From assembly GCF_008704495.1 (NCBI RefSeq), contig NZ_CP023699.1:2046001-2110000 (forward strand): a stretch of 64,000 bases of DNA, read 5' to 3'. Made by a program: the position numbers and the translations under genes. The notes beneath the pieces are model-generated. The model was not told the DNA's origin. It did not search any database and worked only from the letters and a program-made list of their open reading frames with translations. Origin of the DNA: Streptomyces kanamyceticus. Lineage in GTDB: Bacteria; Actinomycetota; Actinomycetes; Streptomycetales; Streptomycetaceae. Shown here piece after piece: positions 34,423 through 42,266 of the stretch (position 1 is the stretch's first letter; the number at the start of each line of letters is the position of its first letter).

Positions 34423-34461
34423 CCGGTCGAGGGCCGTCCCCCTCAACCGGAGTTCGTGGGG

Positions 34462-35862
34462 TCAGCTCCCGGCGGCGATCCGCGCGAGACGCTGGGCCTG
34501 GTCCCGCGTGGAGCGGGCGATGGCGTCCTCGTCGGCGTGCAGCAGGGTGCCGTTCTCGACGACCGGCTTGCCGTTGACGAGGGAGAGGGTGACCGGGGCC
34601 GCCGCGCCGAAGACGATGGCGGTCACCGGGTCGGCGATCGAGGCGTGCCCGATGCCGTCGATCTTCCAGAGGACGAGGTCGGCGAGCTTGCCCGCCTCCA
34701 GGGAGCCGATCTCCGGTGCGCGGCCCAGGACTTGGGCACCGCCGTAGGTGCCGAGGCGCAGCGCCTGACGGGCGTTCAGGGCGGCCTCGCGGTGCGCGCC
34801 GAGGCGGTTGATGAGCAGGGCGTTGCGCAGCTCGGTGTGGAGCTCGCCGGACTCGTTGGAGGCGGTGCCGTCGACGCCGAGGCCGACCGGGACGCCCGCC
34901 TTGAGCATGTCGGGGACGCGGGCGATGCCGGCCGCGAGGCGCGCGTTGGAGGACGGGCAGTGGGCGACTCCCGTACCGGTACGGGCGAACGCCGCGATGT
35001 CGGAGTCGTTCATGTGGACGCAGTGCGCCATCCACACGTCCTCACCCAGCCAGCCGGTGGACTCGAAGTAGTCGGTCGGGCCCATGCCGAACAGCTCGTG
35101 GCAGAACTTCTCCTCCTCGACCGTCTCGCTGCCGTGGGTGTGCAGCCGTACGCCGAGGCGGCGCGCCAACTCCGCGCCCTGCCGCATGAGTTCGGTGGAG
35201 ACGGAGAACGGCGAGCAGGGCGCGACGGCCACCTGCGTCATCGCGCCGAAGGACGCGTCGTGGTGCTTCTTGACGGTCTCCTCGGTCGCGGCGAGCGCGC
35301 CTTCGAGGGACTCGACGGCGAAGTCCGGCGGCAGCCCGCCGTCCTTCTCGCTGCGGTCCATGGAGCCGCGGGCCAGGGTGAAGCGGACGCCCATCTCGGA
35401 GGCGGCACGGATGATCGAGCCCGACAGGTCGCCGGAGCCCTTCGGGAAGACGTAGTGGTGGTCCATGGCGGTGGTGACACCGCCGCGGGCCATCATGCCG
35501 AGCGAGCCCTGCGCGGCCGCGTACGTCATCTGCTCGTCGATGCGCGCCCAGGTCGGGTACAGCGCCACCAGCCAGTTGAACAGGTTGTGGTCGGTGGCCA
35601 GGCCCCTGGTGATCCACTGGTAGAAGTGGTGGTGCGTGTTGACCAGGCCCGGGGTGACCAGGTGTCCGGTGCCGTCGACGCGGCGCACGACGTCGGCCAG
35701 ACCCTCGGGGGCCTTGCCAGCGCCGATCGACTCGATCTTGTTGCCCGCGACGACGACGTAGCCGGAGGCGTACTCGGTGTCATTCGCGTCGACCGTGGCG
35801 ATGGCACAGTTCTCGATGACGATGCGCTCTACGGCGCCTTCCTGGGTTGCCGATGCAGCCAT
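34462..35862 (-). CDS. 8-oxoguanine deaminase
   Basis: A 466-aa amidohydrolase-superfamily enzyme. Metal ligands sit in VNTHHHFYQW (first strand, H-x-H form), RLHTHGSE, WMAHCVHMN and VDGTASNESGEL. The VTTAMDHHYVFP segment and overall pattern are those of 8-oxoguanine/guanine-type deaminases (EC 3.5.4.32), which turn 8-oxoguanine to urate plus ammonia. That product feeds directly into the uricase pathway encoded upstream on the same strand. The start is ATG 35862. It lies 49 bp after the third permease gene, so probably cotranscribed with it. Confidence 0.88.
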   Translation of the reverse strand: MAASATQEGAVERIVIENCAIATVDANDTEYASGYVVVAGNKIESIGAGKAPEGLADVVRRVDGTGHLVTPGLVNTHHHFYQWITRGLATDHNLFNWLVALYPTWARIDEQMTYAAAQGSLGMMARGGVTTAMDHHYVFPKGSGDLSGSIIRAASEMGVRFTLARGSMDRSEKDGGLPPDFAVESLEGALAATEETVKKHHDASFGAMTQVAVAPCSPFSVSTELMRQGAELARRLGVRLHTHGSETVEEEKFCHELFGMGPTDYFESTGWLGEDVWMAHCVHMNDSDIAAFARTGTGVAHCPSSNARLAAGIARVPDMLKAGVPVGLGVDGTASNESGELHTELRNALLINRLGAHREAALNARQALRLGTYGGAQVLGRAPEIGSLEAGKLADLVLWKIDGIGHASIADPVTAIVFGAAAPVTLSLVNGKPVVENGTLLHADEDAIARSTRDQAQRLARIAAGS

Positions 35863-35911
35863 GGTGCTTCCTTCTCTACTGGTGGCGTTGCGATGTGGGC
35901 ACGGCATGACC

Positions 35912-37333
35912 CTAGGAAGATTTGAGTGCCGCGGCGTTGGAGCCACGGGTGCCGAGATGGTGGAAGAACAGGTTGAGCGTGACCGCGACGAGCGCACCGG
36001 CGCTGATGCCGGAGCCGAGCACGGTCTGGGCCCACGCGGGGAACTCCGCGTAGAAGGTGGGCGCGGCGAGCGGGATGATGCCCGCTCCGAGCGACACGGC
36101 CACAAGGATGATGTTCGAGCTGTCGTCCAGGCCCGCCTCGGAGAGCGTACGGATGCCGCTGACCGCGATGGAGCCGAAGAGGACGATGCCCGCGCCGCCG
36201 AGTACCGGCATGGGGACGACGTTCACGACCGCGCCGAGCACCGGGAAGGCGCCGAGCACGATGAGCGCGCCGCCCGCGACGGCGACGACGTACCGGCTGC
36301 GGACACGTGTCAGGGAGACGACACCGACGTTCTGCGCGAAGGCGGAGGTCGGGAAGCCGCCGAACACCGGGCCGACGAGCGTGGCGATGCCGTCCGTGCG
36401 CAGGCCGCGCGTGATGGTCTTCCCGTCCGTCTTGCGCTCGCAGATCTCGCCGAGGGCCAGCATCCCGGCCGCCGACTCGGTCATCAGGACCAGCATCACG
36501 ATGCAGAGCGAGAGGATCGCGGCGGGCTGGAAGACGGGCGCCCCGGCGGCGAACGGCGTGGGCAGCGCGGCGAGCGGCGCCGTCTGTACGGAGGTGAAGT
36601 CGGCCATCCCGAACGGGATCGCGGCGAGCGTGCCGATGAACATGCCCGCCAGCAGGGCGACTTGCTTGAGGAAGCCGCGGCCGAACCGCTGGAAGAGCAG
36701 GATCACGACGAGCGTGAAGGCGGCGAGCGCGAGGTACTTCATGTCGCCGAAGGTCGGGTCGGTCTCGTCGCCGCCCTGCGCCCACTTGACCGGCACGGGC
36801 ATCAGCGTGACGCCGATGAGGGTGATGACGACGCCGGTGACCAGCGGCGGGAAGAAGCGGAGCAGTCGGCCGAAGAAGGGTCCGACGGCGAGACAGAAGA
36901 CGCCCGCGACCATCACCGCGCCGTAGATCGCCGGGAGTTGGTCGCCTTTGGCGTTGGTCTCGGCGATGGCGAGGATGGGCGCGATGCCCGCGGAGGACGC
37001 GGCGTTCACGAACGGCAGGCGGTTGCCGACGAAGCCCTTGACGCCGAGGGTCTGCAGGATGGTGGCGAGACCGGCGATCAGGAGACCCGCGGCGATCAGC
37101 CGGGTCTGGGCCACGGTGTCCAGGCCGCACGCCTGGCCGATGATGAGCGGAGGGGTGACGACGCCCGCGTACATGGCGGCGATGTGCTGGAGCGCGGCGG
37201 GGACGAGCCGCGAGGGGTGGAGCTTCTCATCCACCGGGTGACAGGCGGGAGTTGAGCCGCCGTCAGCTGTGTCAGCTATGTCCAGTGGGGTGGAACATGG
37301 ACCTTCTGCGGGCCCCGATGCAGGCTGTGCCAT
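35912..37333 (-). CDS. NCS2-family purine permease (third of three)
   Basis: A 473-aa NCS2 symporter with LQHIAAMYAGVVTPPLIIG, RLPFVNAASSAGIAPIL, RFFPPLVTGVVITLIGVTLMPVP, VLMTESAAGMLALGEI and FGGFPTSAFAQNVGVVSLTRVRSRYV. It differs from its two neighbours at the substrate helix (TESAAG in place of TESTAD), so the three probably have distinct purine preferences. The ATG at 37333 is used. It lies downstream of uricase, with a hairpin between, and upstream of the deaminase gene. Confidence 0.88.
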   Translation of the reverse strand: MAQPASGPAEGPCSTPLDIADTADGGSTPACHPVDEKLHPSRLVPAALQHIAAMYAGVVTPPLIIGQACGLDTVAQTRLIAAGLLIAGLATILQTLGVKGFVGNRLPFVNAASSAGIAPILAIAETNAKGDQLPAIYGAVMVAGVFCLAVGPFFGRLLRFFPPLVTGVVITLIGVTLMPVPVKWAQGGDETDPTFGDMKYLALAAFTLVVILLFQRFGRGFLKQVALLAGMFIGTLAAIPFGMADFTSVQTAPLAALPTPFAAGAPVFQPAAILSLCIVMLVLMTESAAGMLALGEICERKTDGKTITRGLRTDGIATLVGPVFGGFPTSAFAQNVGVVSLTRVRSRYVVAVAGGALIVLGAFPVLGAVVNVVPMPVLGGAGIVLFGSIAVSGIRTLSEAGLDDSSNIILVAVSLGAGIIPLAAPTFYAEFPAWAQTVLGSGISAGALVAVTLNLFFHHLGTRGSNAAALKSS

Positions 37334-37352
37334 TGCTGTTCCCTCCGGTGTG

Positions 37353-37390
37353 GCGCGCCCCCGCTTAACGTAGGTGAGGTGGGGGCGCGC
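37353..37390 (-). terminator. Intra-operon hairpin between uricase and permease genes
   Basis: GCGCGCCCCC and GGGGGCGCGC form a perfect 10-bp stem with an 18-nt loop. Because transcription of the uricase operon points towards the permease, this could partly terminate or stabilise the uricase message. Confidence 0.6.
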
Positions 37391-37398
37391 GTCCCGCG

Positions 37399-38331
37399 TC
37401 AGAGGTTGGTCATGTCGACCGGGATCTTCGGCTCGACGCCGTCCCGCAGGATCGTGGCCTCGATGAGGCCGTAGGGACGGTCGGCCGCGTAGTAGACGGC
37501 GCCGTCCTTGGCCTCGTTGTCGAGTCCGAAGGCGGAGAGGTCCTGGCGGAAGTGGTGCTTGTTGGGCGCGGAGAAGCGGATCTCGTCGATCTCGCTGCGG
37601 TTGTTGATGACCCGCGAACCCATCTGGTAGAGCGTCTGCTGCAGCGAGAGCGAGTAGGTCTCGACGAAGGCGTGCAGGATGTGCTTCTTGGCCTGCTCGT
37701 ACGAACGCTCCCAACTCGGCATGCGCTGCTCGTCGTTGGTCCAGTTGTGCCGCCACCAGGTGGACAGGGAGGTGGCGAGGATGCGGTCGTAGTCCTCTTG
37801 CAGCGTCGTGTACTTGTCCTTGATGTAGCCCCAGAACTCGGAGTTCGTGGAGTTCATCACGGTCAGGTCCTTCAGGCCCGAGAGGACCTCGAAGTTCTCG
37901 CCGTCATAGGTGATCTGGGCGACCCGCGTCTCCTGGCCCTTGCGGACGAAGGAGTGCTTGACCTCGTCGGCGCCGATGAACTTGGAGTTGCCGTCGGAGC
38001 CGCCGATGCGCTCCCAGGAGTACTCCTCGATCCGGATCCGCGCGCGGTGGATGGAGGGCTGGCTGTCCACGAAGTGCCGGGCGAGGTGGATGCCGTACTG
38101 CTCGGCGGACTCGATGCCGTATTCCTTGGCGAACGCGAAGCAGGTGTTCTTCGTGGTGTCCGTCGGCAGGCAGTTGGCGTTCGAGCCGTTGTAGTGGACG
38201 TCGTCCAGGTCGCCGGAGAGGGCGACGGAGACGTTCAGGTCCTTGATGTGATGGGTGTCGCCGTCCCGCGTGATCTTTACGACCCGGTTCTCAGCCTTGC
38301 CGTACTGGTTCTGTCCCAGAATGGTGGGCAT
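37399..38331 (-). CDS. Factor-independent urate oxidase (uricase)
   Basis: A 310-aa T-fold enzyme of full family length. Segments NQYGKAENRVVKITRDGD, NCLPTDTTKNTCFAFAKEYGI (with the catalytic Lys and Thr regions), RARIRIEEYSWERIGG, LKDLTVMNSTNSEFWGY and SEIDEIRFSAPNKHHFRQDL are diagnostic. It oxidises urate to 5-hydroxyisourate and makes hydrogen peroxide. Its gene lies 5 bp after the HIU hydrolase gene; the three-gene uraD-uraH-uricase order gives the complete route to allantoin. The start ATG is clear. Confidence 0.95.
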   Translation of the reverse strand: MPTILGQNQYGKAENRVVKITRDGDTHHIKDLNVSVALSGDLDDVHYNGSNANCLPTDTTKNTCFAFAKEYGIESAEQYGIHLARHFVDSQPSIHRARIRIEEYSWERIGGSDGNSKFIGADEVKHSFVRKGQETRVAQITYDGENFEVLSGLKDLTVMNSTNSEFWGYIKDKYTTLQEDYDRILATSLSTWWRHNWTNDEQRMPSWERSYEQAKKHILHAFVETYSLSLQQTLYQMGSRVINNRSEIDEIRFSAPNKHHFRQDLSAFGLDNEAKDGAVYYAADRPYGLIEATILRDGVEPKIPVDMTNL

Positions 38332-38336
38332 GTCTG

Positions 38337-38744
38337 CTAGCTCCCTCGGTAAACGGAGTAGCCGAACGGGTTGAGCAGCAGCGGTACGTGGTAGTGCTCG
38401 CCCGGCGTGACGGCGAACGTGATCGCCACCTCCGGGAAGAACGCTCCGGTCGCACCGCTGTCCCGATTCGCGGGGGCGTCCTGCTGCGCCTCGGCTTGCT
38501 GGTTGTTCTTGGCCAGGAAGTACGCCTCGGTCTCGAAGTCGAGACGTACGTGTGTGGTGCCTTCCGGCAGTGCCGGGAGGTCCTTGCAGCGGCCGTCCGC
38601 GTCGGTGGCGCTGCCGCCGAGCGCCTTCCAGTCCTCCCCTGTACCACTGCGGGCGGACAGGGAGATGGTGACGGCCCCGGCAGGGCGTCCGACGCTGGTG
38701 TCCAGGATGTGGGTGGACACCGAGGCGGTGGTGGCGGTGCTCAT
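38337..38744 (-). CDS. uraH: 5-hydroxyisourate hydrolase
   Basis: A 135-aa transthyretin-related protein with the conserved N-terminal STHILDTSVGRPA (catalytic His) and the C-terminal HYHVPLLLNPFGYSVYRGS tetrapeptide signature. It hydrolyses 5-hydroxyisourate to OHCU. An insertion of about 15 residues (NNQQAEAQQDAPANRDS) in the middle is longer than in most homologues and looks like a disordered loop. The ATG overlaps the uraD stop by 4 bp. Confidence 0.94.
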   Translation of the reverse strand: MSTATTASVSTHILDTSVGRPAGAVTISLSARSGTGEDWKALGGSATDADGRCKDLPALPEGTTHVRLDFETEAYFLAKNNQQAEAQQDAPANRDSGATGAFFPEVAITFAVTPGEHYHVPLLLNPFGYSVYRGS

Positions 38745-39256
38745 GCGTCGCTTCCTTCTTCTACGAGACGGGTGAGCCGGATGCGGTTGATCTTGCCCAG
38801 TTCGGTACGGACGATCTCCCGCTCCCCCTCCGCCCCGTTCTCGATCCGGGTCTTGAGCTGTCCGAGCATGAACTCGGCGGTGGCACCGGTCGCGCAGATC
38901 AGGAAGACGTGCCCGAACTTCTCCTGGTAGGCCAGGTTCAGTTCGAGCAGTTCGGCCTTGAGCTCCTCGGAGGCCCCTGCCATGCCGCGCTGTTCGCGGG
39001 CGGAGGTCGGGTCCCCGGGCTTCGGGCGGCCGATCGGCGGGTGCCCCGCCATCGCCTCGGCCAGATCGTCGGCGGTGAGCTCGGCCATGGCGGCGTCGCT
39101 GGCGGCGAAAAGGGCTTCGACGGTGGCGTAGGGGCGCTGGGCGAGGAGCTTTCCTCCCCAGGCCGATGAGGCACATACCTCGTGGAGGGCGGCGGTGGCC
39201 GCGGCCTCCTCCAAGGCGTTGAACCGGGCAATGCCCGGTGTCGTACTCGAAGTCAC
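38741..39256 (-). CDS. uraD: OHCU decarboxylase
   Basis: A 171-aa helical enzyme with the family pattern: RFNALEEAAATAALHEVCAS, the AMAGHPPIGRP catalytic His-Pro-x-Ile-Gly segment and LNLAYQEKFGHVFLICATG. It decarboxylates OHCU to S-allantoin. The GTG at 39256 has a GGAGG site; the longer frame upstream runs into the operator. First gene of the uricase operon, directly downstream of the palindrome shared with the catalase promoter. Confidence 0.93.
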   Translation of the reverse strand: MTSSTTPGIARFNALEEAAATAALHEVCASSAWGGKLLAQRPYATVEALFAASDAAMAELTADDLAEAMAGHPPIGRPKPGDPTSAREQRGMAGASEELKAELLELNLAYQEKFGHVFLICATGATAEFMLGQLKTRIENGAEGEREIVRTELGKINRIRLTRLVEEGSDA

Positions 39257-39319
39257 GGGAGCCTCCGTGGCCTTGTGCTGGACGGGCTGCGGAACAGCTA
39301 AGACCTTCAACAACACCGC

Positions 39320-39336
39320 GTCAACAGTTTGTTGAA
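39320..39336 (-). promoter_or_regulatory. Operator/-35 of uricase operon, TCAACA-N3-TGTTGA palindrome
   Basis: On the minus strand this reads TTCAACAAACTGTTGAC, and its last bases start a -35-like TTGACG, 17 bp before TTAGCT (-10-like). The identical 17 bases precede the catalase gene at 42189, in the same orientation and also fused to TTGACG. A repressor bound here would cover the -35 box. Confidence 0.7.
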
Positions 39337-39408
39337 ATAACTTGAACAAAGAAGCCGCCACCCGACGATACGGGTGACGGCTCGGCTGCGAAGAGTGACT
39401 CGGAGCGC

Positions 39409-39481
39409 CCCGTCAGGGGCGCGGGGCTGCGACACGTGCGGCTCCGCCGCGTGGGCGCGACCAGCCACAACCGGCCCGCAG
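39409..39481. repeat. Variant copy of the Streptomyces intergenic repeat
   Basis: It has the GGGGCGCGGGG and GGGCGCGACCAGCCAC core and a CCCGCAG end as at 24.6 and 26.7 kb, but the middle is replaced by a GC-rich hairpin (GTGCGGCTCCGCCGCG). It lies just downstream of the HTH regulator stop. Confidence 0.55.
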
Positions 39482-39488
39482 AAGGCAC

Positions 39489-39866
39489 TCACTCCCCCTT
39501 CGCGGCGTTCTCCCGGTTCAGGTAGTTGTAAACGGTAAAACGGCTGACGCCCAGAGCACCGGCCACGGTCTCCACACCATGCCGTACGGAGAACGCGCCC
39601 CGCGCCTCCAGTATCCGTACGACCTCCTGCTTGGCCTTGCGGTCCAGCTCGGCCAGCGGCCGCCCCCGCTTGCGCTCCAGGGCCAGCAGGATGTGATCCA
39701 GGGAGTCGGCGAGCTGCGGAAGGCGCACGGCCACCACGTCCTCGCCCTCCCAGGCGAGGACGACGTCGTCGGCCCCCGCCTCCGCGGGCGGCATCAGCTC
39801 GCCGCCCATGGCGTCCACCAGCGGCTTGACCGCGGTGACGAAGGGGTCGTCCCCGAAGCTGGTCAC
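39489..39866 (-). CDS. Helix-turn-helix DNA-binding protein in purine/glyoxylate locus
   Basis: A 125-aa protein. The C-terminal third carries an HTH (ETVAGALGVSRFTVYNYLNRE) preceded by a helix REVVRILEARGAFSVRHG-like segment; this resembles the C-terminal DNA-binding part of YheO/DauR-type regulators, whose N-terminal PAS-like part is here reduced to about 60 residues. No ligand site can be named. It is translationally coupled (GTGA overlap) to the thiamine-binding-family gene. Position between the uricase and hyi operons makes it a candidate regulator of one of the operator sets. Confidence 0.75.
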   Translation of the reverse strand: MTSFGDDPFVTAVKPLVDAMGGELMPPAEAGADDVVLAWEGEDVVAVRLPQLADSLDHILLALERKRGRPLAELDRKAKQEVVRILEARGAFSVRHGVETVAGALGVSRFTVYNYLNRENAAKGE

Positions 39867-40141
39867 TTATCCGCCTCCCCCGGCTTTCGCGGCTCCCCCG
39901 GTTCGCCGATCACGTTGACCTGCAGCGAGACACGGGTGGCCCCGGCCTCCAGGGACTGACGCAGCATGGCGTCGACCGCGGTGAGCACCGCGTCGATGTC
40001 GCCCTCCGCCGTATTGCCGAACGGACCTACGTCCACCGCGTCGAGCGGGGCCCCCTCGATGACGTCGCGGGCCACCAGCGCATGCGCGGGGGCCTCGTCG
40101 AGATCGAAGGGTTCGGTCGTGAACTCCACTCTCAATCGCAC
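39863..40141 (-). CDS. Thiamine-binding/MTH1187-family small protein
   Basis: A 92-aa ferredoxin-like-fold protein: VEFTTEPFDLDEAPAHALVA, then DVGPFGNTAEGDIDAVLTAVDAML and ATRVSLQVNVIG at the end. The family (YqgV/MTH1187) includes thiamine-binding members, but the function here is unknown. GTG 40141 (reading MRLRVEF) is chosen because homologues begin there; GTG 40129 is an alternative. It overlaps the HTH gene by 4 bp, so the two are made together, and it is divergent from hyi. Confidence 0.75.
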   Translation of the reverse strand: MRLRVEFTTEPFDLDEAPAHALVARDVIEGAPLDAVDVGPFGNTAEGDIDAVLTAVDAMLRQSLEAGATRVSLQVNVIGEPGEPRKPGEADK

Positions 40142-40215
40142 GCGGAACAACCTACTGCCGGTCCTCGAATTTTCGGCAGCCCCCTCTTGACAGCTTCCGC
40201 GGATCACATGCACTC

Positions 40216-40251
40216 TTCCATCAAGCAGAAATGAACTTCCGCAATACGGAA
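40216..40251 (+). promoter_or_regulatory. Paired operator upstream of hyi (21-bp spacing)
   Basis: Site 1 (40216-40230) reads TTCCATCAAGCAGAA. Site 2 (40237-40251) is TTCCGCAATACGGAA, a palindrome. Their centres are 21 bp apart, two helical turns. The same pair in the same order relative to the gene occurs upstream of gcl. An IclR-type (AllR-like) regulator is a reasonable guess. Confidence 0.7.
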
Positions 40252-40267
40252 GGAGCGCGGAAGCCCC

Positions 40268-41095
40268 ATGGGATACTCCGACCAGCGCTTCAATGTGAAC
40301 CTGTCGATCCTCTTCACCGAGCTCCCGCTCCTGGAGCGCCCCGCGGCCGCCGCGAAGGCGGGCTTCGGCGCGGTCGAGCTGTGGTGGCCCTGGGTCGACG
40401 CCCCCACCCCCGAGCAGTCCGAGCTCGACGCCCTGAAAAAGGCGATCGAGGACGCGGGCGTCCAGTTGGTGGGCCTGAACTTCTACGCCGGACAGCTGCC
40501 GGGCCCCGACCGCGGCGCCCTGTCGATCCCCGGCGAGGAGAGCGAGAAGTTCCGCGCGAACCTCGCGGTGGCGGCCGACTTCGCCAAGTCGCTCGGCTGC
40601 ACGGCGCTCAACGCGCTGTACGGCAACCGCGTCGACGGCGTGGACCCGTCCTTCCAGGACGAGCTCGCCCTGGAGAACCTGGCGCGTGCGGCCCGCGAGG
40701 CCCACCGCGTCGGCGCGATCCTGCTGATCGAGGCCCTCAACAAGCCCGAGTCGCCGCTCTGCCCCATCGTGAGCGCGCCCAAGGCGATCGAGATCGTCGA
40801 CAAGGTGAACGCCCTCACCGGGCTCGGCAACGCCAAGTTCCTGATGGACCTGTACCACCTGTCCATGAACGGCGAGGACCTGCCGTCGGTCATCGAGCGG
40901 TACGCCGCCCAGACCGGCCACGTGCAGATCGCGGACAACCCGGGCCGCGGCGCCCCCGGTACGGGGTCGCTGCCGCTGGAGTCGCTGCTCGATCAGCTCC
41001 GCGCCGCCGGGTACGACGGATGGGTCGGCCTGGAGTACAAGGCCGGGGACCGGCCGAGCGCCGAGGCCTTCGGTTGGCTGCCCGCTGGGAACTAG
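40268..41095 (+). CDS. hyi: Hydroxypyruvate isomerase (TIM-barrel)
   Basis: A 275-aa AP-endonuclease-2-type TIM barrel: FNVNLSILFTELPLLERPAAAAKAGFGAVELWWP, VGLNFYAGQLPGPDRGALSIPG and the metal-site segments LIEALNKPES, FLMDLYHLSMNGED and GHVQIADNPGR, with WVGLEYKAGD near the end. It interconverts hydroxypyruvate and tartronate semialdehyde in glyoxylate metabolism. It starts ATG 40268 after the AGGAG overlapping the operator. First gene of a likely operon with glxR 91 bp downstream. Confidence 0.92.
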   Translation: MGYSDQRFNVNLSILFTELPLLERPAAAAKAGFGAVELWWPWVDAPTPEQSELDALKKAIEDAGVQLVGLNFYAGQLPGPDRGALSIPGEESEKFRANLAVAADFAKSLGCTALNALYGNRVDGVDPSFQDELALENLARAAREAHRVGAILLIEALNKPESPLCPIVSAPKAIEIVDKVNALTGLGNAKFLMDLYHLSMNGEDLPSVIERYAAQTGHVQIADNPGRGAPGTGSLPLESLLDQLRAAGYDGWVGLEYKAGDRPSAEAFGWLPAGN

Positions 41096-41186
41096 ATCGC
41101 CGCTCCGCGGCGGATCCTTCCCACCCGCCCACCCGATACTCCGCGCCGACTCCAAGGCGTAACACAGCAGTTAGAGAGGCACCCTC

Positions 41187-42077
41187 ATGAGCAACCTTCC
41201 CAAGATCGCGTGGATCGGCCTCGGCATCATGGGCTCCCCCATGTCCGAGAACCTGATCAAGGCGGGTTACTCCGTCACCGGCTTCACCCTGGAGCAGGAC
41301 AAGCTGGACCGGCTCGCCGCCGCCGGCGGCACCGTCGCGAAGTCCATCGCCGAGGCCGTCAAGGACGCCGACGTCGTGGTCACGATGGTGCCCGCGTCGC
41401 CGCAGGTCGAGGCCATCGCGTACGGTACGGACGGCATCCTGGAGAACGCGAAGTCGGGCGCGCTGATCGTCGACATGTCGTCGATCACCCCGCAGACCTC
41501 CGTGGACCTGGCCAAGGCCGCCAAGGAGAAGGGCCTGCGCGTCCTGGACGCCCCGGTGTCCGGCGGCGAGGCCGGTGCCATCGAGGCCGTGCTCTCCATC
41601 ATGGTCGGCGGCGAGCAGGCCGACTTCGACGAGGCCAAGCCGCTCCTCGACGCCCTGGGCAAGACCATCGTGCTGTGCGGTCCGCACGGCTCGGGCCAGA
41701 CCGTCAAGGCCGCCAACCAGCTCATCGTCGCCGTGAACATCCAGGCGTGCGCCGAGGCCGTGGTCTTCCTGGAGAAGTCCGGCGTGGACCTGACGGCCGC
41801 GCTCGACGTCCTGAACGGCGGCCTCGCGGGCTCGACCGTGCTGACCCGCAAGAAGGACAACTTCCTGAACCGGGACTTCAAGCCCGGCTTCCGGATCGAC
41901 CTGCACCACAAGGACATGGGCATCGTCACCGACGCCGCCCGCAACGTCGGTGCCGCCCTGCCGGTCGGCGCGGTCGTCGCCCAGCTGGTCGCCTCGCTGC
42001 GCGCCCAGGGTGACGGCGGCCTCGACCACTCCGCCCTGCTGCGCGCCGTCGAGCGCCTCTCGGGCGCCGAGCTCTAG
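41187..42077 (+). CDS. glxR: 2-hydroxy-3-oxopropionate (tartronate semialdehyde) reductase
   Basis: A 296-aa beta-hydroxyacid dehydrogenase. The N-terminal Rossmann motif is IAWIGLGIMGSPMSENLIKAG. Also present are VSGGEAGAIEAVLSIMVGG (substrate loop) and the catalytic Lys in GSGQTVKAANQLIVAVNIQACAEA. It reduces tartronate semialdehyde to D-glycerate with NAD(P)H, following glyoxylate carboligase. Ribosome site GAGAGGCACC. A strong hairpin follows the stop. Confidence 0.93.
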   Translation: MSNLPKIAWIGLGIMGSPMSENLIKAGYSVTGFTLEQDKLDRLAAAGGTVAKSIAEAVKDADVVVTMVPASPQVEAIAYGTDGILENAKSGALIVDMSSITPQTSVDLAKAAKEKGLRVLDAPVSGGEAGAIEAVLSIMVGGEQADFDEAKPLLDALGKTIVLCGPHGSGQTVKAANQLIVAVNIQACAEAVVFLEKSGVDLTAALDVLNGGLAGSTVLTRKKDNFLNRDFKPGFRIDLHHKDMGIVTDAARNVGAALPVGAVVAQLVASLRAQGDGGLDHSALLRAVERLSGAEL

Positions 42078-42109
42078 CCACCTCGCTGGAGAGAGCTCCT
42101 CTCGAACTT

Positions 42110-42167
42110 CCGGGCCGCGGTGGCGCTGACACCTGTCCTGTCGCGCCCAGGCGTCGCCGCGGCCCGG
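42110..42167 (+). terminator. Terminator after glxR
   Basis: CCGGGCCGCGG and CCGCGGCCCGG form a perfect 11-bp stem around a 36-nt loop that itself is structured. It sits 33 bp past the glxR stop and before the catalase operator. Confidence 0.6.
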
Positions 42168-42188
42168 AACACCACCACCCTCATCAAC

Positions 42189-42205
42189 TTCAACAAACTG
42201 TTGAC
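42189..42205 (+). promoter_or_regulatory. Operator/-35 of catalase gene, identical to the uricase operator
   Basis: TTCAACAAACTGTTGAC, exactly the 17 bases found at 39320-39336 on the other strand. The final TTGACG is a -35-like box 18 bp before TACGCT. The palindrome arms TCAACA and TGTTGA suit a dimeric repressor acting at both promoters. Confidence 0.72.
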
Positions 42206-42266
42206 GTAGCAGTTCAGGGGTCCTTACGCTCCGAACACCTCAGCAGTCACAGCACGGAAGGTCACG

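Noticed and set aside
32704..37255. Long plus-strand frames opposite the permease and deaminase genes
   Set aside because: Rich in Arg/Asp/Glu/His without motifs; the minus-strand genes have clear family signatures.
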